Shown piece by piece: positions 56,111-64,000 of a DNA stretch of 64,000 bases (positions are counted from its first letter, which is position 1; every line of letters starts with the position of its first letter). The DNA comes from Gonatopus flavifemur (lineage: Eukaryota; Arthropoda; Insecta; Hymenoptera; Dryinidae). Below the pieces are notes generated by a model, which saw only the letters and a program-made list of their open reading frames with translations, was not told the DNA's origin and searched no databases. A program made the position numbers and the translations under genes. The stretch covers positions 48,008,001 through 48,072,000 of the forward strand of contig JAFFJZ010000002.1 of assembly GCA_018340375.1 (NCBI GenBank), written 5' to 3'.

Positions 56111-59100
56111 CTTGATAGTAATCGGCTTCCAATTGTGAATTTCACCAAGTTCAGAAACCCACAATCTTTGCTCTATCTAATCTACTCTCCACGAAATCAA
56201 AATTAAAAATTGCTCCAATGATGATTGCTCTTTCCAATATGCGATATCTTGTTCTCCAATTTCTTAAGAACGATCTTTACATTAGAATCCAATTCATCCA
56301 GCCATCTCTGAACTTCCTTAAAAATTTTCACAAGATAGTCATCCAAACTTTGAACAGATCAACAAAATTATGATAGACTGTGCCAAGCTTCCTAAACTTT
56401 CTTCAAGCTTGTCAGCTCTTGTAACTTCTGGCGAACGATTTGTATACTCCGCATCAGAGATACAGGGTCATTCGCTGGTGCATACCCGTGCTCGTATCCA
56501 TATTCGTTCACACATTCTCATGTAAATGTAGGACGAGTCGGAATACGTTCCTTGGAGGGCTTCTGGACGTGTTTTCGGTAAAATCACAGTAGTACGATTC
56601 GAATGTTTGTCATTGCTTGAGACTGGGCGAGTCGCCAAGCAATTAAGTAATCTTCCGACTAGCGTTTTATCAACCAATGCTCGATTTATACGAAACAACA
56701 ATATTTGCTCGAATTTAAAGTTGACAGTGAAAATTATGAATGGTTCGTTTTTAACGATACGAGGCAGAGGAAAGAAATCTTATAAAACCATCAAAATTGG
56801 AACCACGATATGGTGAGAAAATCGAATGAAAAAGAAGGGAATTGAGAGCGAGGAGAAAAAAAAACTTCCTGAATCATCGGGAGAGCGTCCGAGAATTTAA
56901 TATGAGAAGCCTGCTGAATACGATGAGACCGGTAGAGATTTTAATATACCGAAAGCGGAGACTCCACTAAGTTATCTCTTGAGTATAGAAGGGCTTTCTC
57001 CTACAAGTATCTTATTAATACTAGCATAGTCGTATCCACGCTGTCGAGTTTTGTTAATAAAGTCACATAAAGGTATTAAAGCCAAGAAGATGGGAAGAAG
57101 AATCTGCTATAAGGTTATGTATTTTTTTACCCCGGTGGTTTACATTCTTCGACTATAGAGTATGCCGTATTTTTCATTACAGAATACCCAGACTTGGGAA
57201 TCAACTTTATCGAACTGCGATTCAATGAAAAATCAGATTTTGTCATTCGATTTCTCCGTTTTCGTTCTAGATAAATTGTAGCGGAGAAGATGATTTCGTA
57301 ACACTAGTAGTAGATGATAGCAGCCTACGCATCTGAGTCCGACATCCCGTAACCAAGTCTCCGATTTCCCTGCAGAAGCTCCACCGTTCAGGAATTACTT
57401 GAACATCAGAAATTCTCGGCACTACCCCCTGCGGGTTACTCGAGATTCTCGAGTAACACGAAACGTTTTCCGGGAACTTCTAATTAGAGCTCGAGCTCAT
57501 CCATTCATCTCGGCATATCTTGGTGTAGAAATGCAGTTGCATCAGACTTCTCACGTATTACATTCTTTTTTTCTCTTTCTCTTCTATTCGTTTCGAAAAT
57601 GACGATCGATGTCATTAATTTCTTAATATATTCTCTCAATTATCTCAATTTACATGAATATATATATATATATATATATACATCTTCTTTATCCTCATCA
57701 ACATTTCTCTCTCTGTACTCTCGTCAACCGTAATCTTTTCGTGTTCCTTTTCCTCTGTATAGGAGAGATGAAGTGTCGTGAATCATTCTATGAGCATAAA
57801 TTAAAGCACCATCACAACGCCGGTTAATTAATTAAGCTAAATTGTCCTAAGCATGAGTAACTGCCGGCGCCTGGTTGTTCACTCTCTTCCACGATTTCCT
57901 TCTTCACCGTCCACGACTGTCCTTCTTCACCGCTCTCCACTCCTCTGCACTTCATATTCACGTCCGACCAACTCACGGTTAGACACATCTTTCCGAAAGA
58001 ACGACTACGTTCTACCGTTTTGTTTTCGGATCTATGCGCCCTTTTCCTTGCCCACGGGTTACATATACGCTCTCGAGTTTGGACATTGTTCTTTAGGGGA
58101 GAAAAATGTATCGTATATGATTTATGTTTGTATTTTATGCTTTTGAAATAATTGTGTAGAAAATGTGTATACTTTAATTTGGTTATGCAATCAATGTGAC
58201 TGCAAATAAGTTCGGATTTTCAGGATTTCAAAATGATTAACTTGATATTCATTCGACATAAAATTAAAACATCTATCAAAAGCCTTTTTTATTTTTATAT
58301 TCCTAAATCGGGAAGTGTTCTTGGAATGTTTGCAGATGAATTTCAACTTACTTCTTTAGATTTTTGATCTATAATAAAATGCTATAGACATGAATTTTGA
58401 AAGGCTTTGGAGGACTTCAACGGACTCCTTTTTCTTTCATTCAAGTATGTATATTATATTCCATTACTTTTCGAATATAAAAATCCGCATTAACGGAGAT
58501 CAAAGGTTCAAGCAGGCAGAAGGAGAATCATTAATGAACAGCTTATGAATTTATTCTGAAAAAAAACGAATAAGCGAAGTACTCTTTTCATTTTACTATC
58601 TCCTAATTCAATTTCATACTACTGTTCACAATAGATGAATGCTCGAATACATCCAAAAATTGATTCACATCTCACGAGAGTTCTCTTAAGGGCTCAGGGA
58701 TTCGTTCCAAAATAATGAATCTCTTCAATAAATGTCTTTTTAAGAAAGTAAAAAAGTGAAAACTTCTTATTGTAAGTCTTGTCCCTTTTCAGATAATTTC
58801 TTCATTTCCTCTGAAAGTATTTGAGTACCTTCTTTTAATCAACAAACGATAAGAATCAGTTATTCATTTGTATTCAATGAAAACATTAACCACTTGAATA
58901 CTCAATTGAGGAACTACATTCTCAATGTCAAAATGTACTTTCAGAGTTGATTCATATTCTTTCTTGGAAGGAATTTGATTCACATTTCGTGTGACGGTTC
59001 AATATTTTCAAACAGTATTCACAACACTCGCATCTGTTATAATCCGGTCGCACTTTTTGTAATTCAAACGATGCTTGCTTTGCTTGCATCATTTATAATC

Positions 59101-59136
59101 CGAATGATGCTTGTTTTACTCGCATTCTACTTAATA
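56111..59136. other. Stretch without identified gene
   Basis: Contains a TA dinucleotide repeat at 57,655-57,680 and a T-rich frame at 57,853-58,146 with no domain. An unidentified open stretch on the minus strand at 56,204-56,361 (KIFKEVQRWLDELDSNVK...) could be a transposon or gene fragment; I cannot name it. Confidence 0.4.
57655..57680. repeat. (TA)n microsatellite
   Basis: About 13 TA units in a row. Confidence 0.95.
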
Positions 59137-59390
59137 CACGGAGAGAAATGTCTTTGGAAAAATTACCATTTTATTCGTAAACTAGAACTATTCGGCAAAA
59201 CCAGACAATAATTTATAATATAACTCCTAATCATTGCCAGTTGTGATGGTAAAAATCGAGATTAATTTGGATTTTTACCATCACAGCTGGCAATGATTAG
59301 GAGTTATGCTATAAATGATTGTCTGATTTTTCCGAATAGTTCTAGTTTACGAATAAAATGGTAATCTTTCCAAATAAATTCCTCTCCGTG
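59137..59390. mobile_element. CAC-G family palindrome, TA duplication
   Basis: A 254-bp near-perfect palindrome: ends CACGGAGAGAAATGTCTTTG and CAAATAAATTCCTCTCCGTG, TA on both sides. Arms include ATTTTATTCGTAAACTAGAA / TTCTAGTTTACGAATAAAAT and ACTCCTAATCATTGCCAG / CTGGCAATGATTAGGAGT, with the centre near 59,255. Confidence 0.92.
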
Positions 59391-61543
59391 TAGTCTTAAA
59401 TTACATATTTATAAGTCATCACCAATTCACCAAGTTTCATCAGAGAAGTTCGAAAAGTTTATTGCATATTACACAAAAGTTTTCTTAAAAAATAAATCCG
59501 GTATATGTGGAAAAATCAAGCACTTACTCATTCGAACGACAACTGAGCGATCGTTTGGCAAAAATGTAAAACATCTGTACTCGATGTTGATATACGAAAC
59601 AAAAAATGGAAACAAAAGGAACCGAAAGGAAAGTAGGCAAATTGCATTTCATGTTTGTATTTTTCGTGAGAAATATTGGTTGAGACTGTTCATCATTCAC
59701 ACCATTGGCAACCAGCCCATCTTCAAATGAGAAAACTCTCGCGAGAGGAGGATTTAATAATTCTATTCATTATTGAATTTGTAATTTGAAATTTTATCGA
59801 TTTGGATTGGTCAATTCAATCCCCAATCGATCACATGATCACCAATTCAATACTTTCCTCCGACGATCAATGCTCTTCATATTTCTCGACTTGACCGCTC
59901 GTCAAGGCCTCTTTGTCGCGTAAGAAAGCCGTATTTATGAGTAGGATTGTGTTTCGCAGTCCAAGTTCAAGGATATCCCAAGACATGCCATTAAAACTGA
60001 CATGAGTGTTCGAAACAACTTCATCGTTCGTGTGAATGATTAGAGTGTTGTACGTGTACAAGGGTCAGGTCAAATTTAATTCTAGCCGTCACTCTTGTCT
60101 GTGGGATTGATGGTTGTTTGTTGTTTACATCAGGGTTAGTAAACTGATACTCGTATGCCTATCCGATTAGAATGTTTTACGTTCCCCGACTTATCGAGAT
60201 TGTATTTCACCGGGAAAAATCTTATACTTTAGTTGAAGAGAAAAAGTTTGATTACATTGTTGCTGCATTTACAAGTTGACGCCGTTGTTTGGATCAAGCT
60301 TTTATTACCAAAACTAAATATCAACACGAGATTATGAAGTGAATATAATACCGAGATTATTCACGAGTAAGTAACACGATTGTAGAAGCAAATCCCAAAT
60401 CAATATCATTTTATATCGTTTCTTCATGAGAGTTGAATGTTTCCTCTCCACGAGCCAGTCAGTTCTGAATTTTAGCTCCACATGGGTGGACGTATAAAAA
60501 CTACGATAAGGTGAGTGAGAAAATATTGATGGAAGAATGATCTTGACGTCAGATGGTTTGAAATAACAAAGCATCCAATAGATATCACGTTTAATTTTCC
60601 CAACCTCGAGAGTTTTATCAATATTGCGGTGGAGGGTATGTCGATGATTTCTCATTCATAAATCATCCACTAACACCATGGAGTGCAGTTTTTTTTGTTA
60701 TAAAAGAAAAAAAAACACTTTATAAAATTCAGAGAAGAAGCAATTGAAATTGTTAGAGTAATTAATGATTGAGCGAGGGTATCACATCTGCTTTAAGGAA
60801 ACCTAGCTTTCGGCGTTTTCATCAGAGCAGTAAAGCAGTTGACATGGGAAGCCAAAAGACAGTCAGTTTGACGTTTTAATGCCCTTTAATCAGAGCGGCA
60901 CCCCAAGCGGTTGCGTGCTTGTTTTTCAAAGAGTTTTTTATTCTCATTTAGCAGTCTAAACTTCCGCAGTTCCAGTCTCGAACCCAAAAATTGTACACAA
61001 ACGAAATGTAAATTCTCAAAAAAAAAATGATTCGTGAATCGAATGAGTATTTTTTCTTTTCGCTCAATAGCAGTAACAATGTTAACCACTTCGTGTAATT
61101 CTCTAATTCACTGTTTGCTCAGCCAAACGTTTCATTTCCCTAGAGTTCTTACCGTACCGAACAGATCTCAAACAAATCCACATCCACTATAGTGAGCTCT
61201 CAGTTACTCACGCGTGCGAAGAGCTGGAGGGCATTATTGCCTATGTCAATTCGTTAGAGATTCTGTATTTCATCGCTTCTAAAATTCGTTAACAGTACTC
61301 GAATTTCAACTTTAATTTGATTATTATTGTTTGAATTTCTAATATCTCTCACTTTGGCTATTATACTATGAGAAATGCTGAATTATATTCATCAGATATG
61401 CTTATAGAAATTTAATTAAGCAAATGTTTGTTGAATGTCATCAGATTTGAATTCGATCTCAATACACGTGAGAAATTATTTCATTATGCGGTTCAGATCA
61501 ATAGCGTTATCTTTCCGTTTCTTCATCTTCACGAATTCCTGTT
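59391..61543. other. Stretch without identified gene
   Basis: Two minus-strand frames (60,332-60,655 and 60,886-61,089) and a strong donor-like string on the minus strand, CACGC/GTGAGTAAC (near 61,210), are the only coding hints. No domain is recognised and no acceptor can be paired, so no gene is called. Confidence 0.4.
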
Positions 61544-61926
61544 CTCTAAATCTGAAGGAGTGAAAAATCGCACCCCAGCAAACATGAATGTAGGCCATTC
61601 AAAGGACCATTGACGGCCCCTCGCCGGTACCGCAGGACCATCAGCGGCCCATTGAAACGACGCCAGTAATCATTGTTTGTAGGGACGTTTCACTCTACTA
61701 AGTGTCAGAAGTGAGCCTGTCCGCTTCGAGTGGAATTTTCACTCGTTTCGAGTGACCTCTCACTCTTTTAGAGTGAAAAATTCACTCTAGCGTTGAAGTG
61801 GTTGTGAATTTGTAATCTCAAAGCCTAGAATATCACTCTAAAAGAGTGGAAATTCCACTCGAAAATTCGACAGGCTCACTTCTGGCTGGCTGAAGAGTGA
61901 AATCTCACTCCAAAGATTTTGGAGAG
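61544..61926. repeat. GAGTGAAA/TTTCACTC repeat, copy 3, with nested MITE
   Basis: Ends CTCTAAATCTGAAGGAGTGA and TCACTCCAAAGATTTTGGAGAG are inverted. Inside, AGAAGTGAGCCTGTC pairs with GACAGGCTCACTTCT, and GAGTGGAATTTTCACTC, TCACTCTTTTAGAGTG and similar palindromes recur. A CCCAGCAAACA MITE is inserted near its left end. Confidence 0.7.
61574..61684. mobile_element. CCCAGCAAACA MITE, copy 2
   Basis: A 111-bp element with ends CCCAGCAAACATGA and CATTGTTTGTAGGG, AC on both sides (61,572-61,573; 61,685-61,686). Internal order matches 3,509-3,616. The uninterrupted sister at 51.2 kb (AATCACGCGTTTCAC) supports the insertion point. Confidence 0.8.
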
Positions 61927-62227
61927 TGTGATTTCAAATACGAATCATCTAAAAAGATGGAGAAACAGGAGAATAGTTCGCAAATTTTGTGAAAAAGGAA
62001 TGGTTCGATTGTATTTTTCGTCTTATCAATTGAGATGCAGGGCTGCAATTTGAGAAGTTCTTTTTATTCATGGAGATTTGAATCTGCTCAAGTAGAAATT
62101 GAGAAATAACTGGATATTGGGACAGTTTCGTTACCAGAATTGCAAGTTGTTCCGCCAGTACAGAAAAAAACCACAAAATAATAACAGTGCTTATGATGAA
62201 GCCTAGGGCTAATGTCTACCAGTTACC

Positions 62228-62957
62228 GCTACCCAGGCTCGTAATGCCAAGACTGAGAATTGCACCATGATCGGCGTCAAGCTTGGTATGCCAAGTCTGG
62301 TTAGCCTAGCCTTGGCCGATGCATGGCCCGCCATAGCTGACTAAGCGTTGATAGAGTCTTGGACATCAATGTCAGGACCAAGCATATTTTGTCGTGTTTG
62401 ATTTAATTTTCGTCAATCAAGCCTTGACCAATGCTCAGCTCGTCATAACTAACCAAACTTTGATAGCGTCTTGAACATCAATGCTAGGACCAAGTATATT
62501 TTGCCGTGTTGGATTTCCGATATATATGAAAGCTGAATGCTCAGCAGAGAATGTTATCATCATCCTAAACATTGACCTAGCTTGATAACATTGTTGGTAA
62601 TTAGGCTACACCCGGTGATGACTAGCATTGACTCTAACCTGTCACCAAGTTTGGTCAATCACTCAAATGTGAATGTTCAATCAAACTTGGACGCCAATGA
62701 AAAATCCATCCTACTCATTCAGCCCAAATTAGTATTGCATATCAATAATGGCAACAATATCGATTGCAAGCATGGAACCAATATTGAATTTCGATATTAA
62801 ACCAAGCTCGGATACCAAGCATTGAACATTGTTATCATCCCAGACATTAATCTAGTTTGGTGCCAATGTTAGCAACCAAGCTAGGCCCGGTGTTGACTAG
62901 CATTGACTCAAGCTTGGCACCAAGTACGGTACGTTTGTCAAAGCATATCTGGGTAGC
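62228..62957. mobile_element. GCTACCCAG-ended element with tandem repeats
   Basis: A 730-bp element with inverted ends GCTACCCAG and CTGGGTAGC. Left part: two tandem units of about 110 bp (62,308-62,515). Right part: two degenerate copies of a CCGGTGWTGACTAGCATTGACTC block (near 62,610 and 62,895). The right 157 bp equals the repeat at 211-367. Rich in AAGCTTGG and CCAAG. Non-coding. Confidence 0.6.
62308..62515 (+). repeat. Tandem repeat, about 110-bp unit, two copies
   Basis: Both units share TTGATAGMGTCTTGRACATC, AATGYYAGGACCAAG and ATATTTTGYCGTGTTKGATT. Confidence 0.75.
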
Positions 62958-62990
62958 ATCAGCTATTGTCGGGTTAGTTAGTTAGTAATA

Positions 62991-63200
62991 CACTGAAAGA
63001 AAGGTATGGCTCTTACAGCTCTACTATTTATGTGGTCTTGCTGTCAGGAGGTATAAGGATGCCAGTATAGCTTCAACAGCCGACAGATTGCTATGATAGC
63101 GACGCGTTCGGCTGTGGGAGCTATACTGGCATCTTTATACCTCCTGACAGCGAGAACACATGAATAGTAGAGCTGTGAGAGCCATACCTTTTTTTCAGTG
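62991..63200. mobile_element. CAC-G family palindrome, TA duplication
   Basis: A 210-bp near-perfect palindrome: ends CACTGAAAGAAAGGTATGGC and GCCATACCTTTTTTTCAGTG, TA on both sides. Arms AGCTCTACTATT / AATAGTAGAGCT and CTGTCAGGAGGTATAAGGAT / ATCTTTATACCTCCTGACAG. Confidence 0.93.
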
Positions 63201-63838
63201 TAGTGAAGCGAGTGTCTGAGCTAGTAATGAAATTCGAATATTACTGATACTACCCTTGGGGGAAGGGAGACACGGACCGATACTGGCTCAGTACTGTTGC
63301 CAGAGTTGCCAGTACTGGCAAATCCAAAGCCACCAAAGCTATAAGAACTAGGAAGAAGTCGGCGTGATAAAATCATTCTACATAAGGGCCTGTATAACAT
63401 TTACAACCGTGTCAGTACTATTCGTTCGTATGCGCCGACTAAGGTAGAATTCTGGAATTCCAACCTTGTTCAAACAATATCGATTTAATATTGACCCAAG
63501 ACGGTCTGTTCACTCAAATCAATACCGTTTGAAATTTGTCGAATAGGTTGTGCCAATTGACAAATCATAATGACCCTGGATAAAAACAATTGTTCCCGCC
63601 AAAGTTTGGGAAATATAACCTTGCCAGTACCAGGCCATATTTCGACTTCGGCAATTTCCACATGAGTAGAATTTTAAACTTCATAATCCTGGCATTCCAG
63701 TCTCACCAGTATTGAGACTGTACCACATTGAGGGAACTGTCAATTCATCGTGACCAAAAATCTAGCGAAATACGACATCAAATAAACAATTTAGTTCTTT
63801 CAACAACACTGCAAATTCAAGTGTTCTATTTTAATGTA
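63201..63838. other. Stretch with CCAGTACTGG-like motifs, no gene
   Basis: TGCCAGTACTGGCA (63,308) and several CCAGTAYY / TGGCAWT strings recur to about 63,720, suggesting part of a further repeat element. Ends not defined. Confidence 0.4.
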
Positions 63839-63996
63839 CTGAGGCTGGGCTCCTATGCAGCCAGATTGTCTGAAACGGAACGCTCACAATTGTTGGCTCC
63901 CTAGTATTGTTATAGTTACATTTAAATAAGACTAGCATTCTACTAATTAGGACTGCTCCGTTCCGGATGATCCGGTTGCATGGGAGCCCAGCCTCA
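63839..63996. mobile_element. Hairpin MITE, CTGAGGCTGGGCTCC ends
   Basis: A 158-bp element with ends CTGAGGCTGGGCTCCTATGCA and TGCATGGGAGCCCAGCCTCAG and inner arms AAACGGAACG / CGTTCCGG. Target duplication not clear; the right flank is cut by the window end. Confidence 0.75.
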
Positions 63997-64000
63997 GAGG

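Noticed and set aside
59137..59390. Long hairpin considered as a microRNA precursor
   Set aside because: The hairpin is a whole transposon with CACGGAG ends and TA duplication; too long and too perfect for a typical miRNA gene.
60332..61089. Two minus-strand frames and a GTGAGTAAC donor-like site near 61,210, considered as a multi-exon gene
   Set aside because: No acceptor could be paired and no family was recognised; the evidence is too weak for a gene call.
14770..63200. Assigning all CAC-G elements to Tc1/mariner because most have TA flanks
   Set aside because: Several copies have matched TG or CA duplications, which Tc1/mariner does not produce.

Overview
This is a eukaryotic, AT-rich, almost gene-free stretch, best read as insect nuclear DNA. 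The transposase genes are intact or decayed animal mariners (Tc1/mariner superfamily, DD34D), there is a THAP exon of P-element type, and there are no bacterial operons, ribosome-binding sites or tRNA/rRNA genes. The order of insect cannot be settled from the sequence. No host protein-coding gene could be identified with confidence; one glycine-rich reading frame at 18.54 kb is a weak candidate first exon. I saw no reverse-transcriptase or LTR-type coding sequence. Most identifiable DNA is cut-and-paste transposons and their short non-autonomous derivatives (MITEs and foldbacks), often inserted inside one another.

Layout: 0.2-7.3 kb is a nest of inverted-repeat elements. It includes a multi-kilobase palindrome (about 1.7-7.3 kb) that swallowed other foldbacks, among them a 2.34 kb element with three 300-bp tandem units in each arm. 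7.3-19 kb is mostly low-copy AT-rich DNA with scattered hairpin MITEs. 19-26.7 kb is dense with MITEs, a complete and apparently coding-competent mariner (22,818-24,103), and a hAT-like element holding a 571-bp palindrome. 28.8-37.9 kb holds several 0.1-3 kb foldbacks. 41.1-43.1 kb has a three-layer nested foldback followed by a second, nearly identical mariner in inverse orientation, broken by a 4-bp insertion. 52.4-54.4 kb is a third, different mariner with a lost catalytic Asp and a stop codon, itself split by a 708-bp P-like element with an 8-bp target duplication. 55.6-56.1 kb is a mariner remnant split by a hAT-type palindrome. 59-64 kb ends with more palindromic MITEs.

Two patterns tie the window together. 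First, at least eight elements share termini close to CCCTRGTGAAAA and have 2-bp target duplications (CG, TT, TA, AT, AA); most carry an array of short subterminal repeats. Second, at least fifteen elements share termini CAC(G/T/A)G-AAAA with 2-bp duplications that are always pyrimidine-purine (TA, TG or CA). Both look like non-autonomous relatives of CACTA/EnSpm-like transposons; this assignment is inference, and no matching transposase is present in the window.
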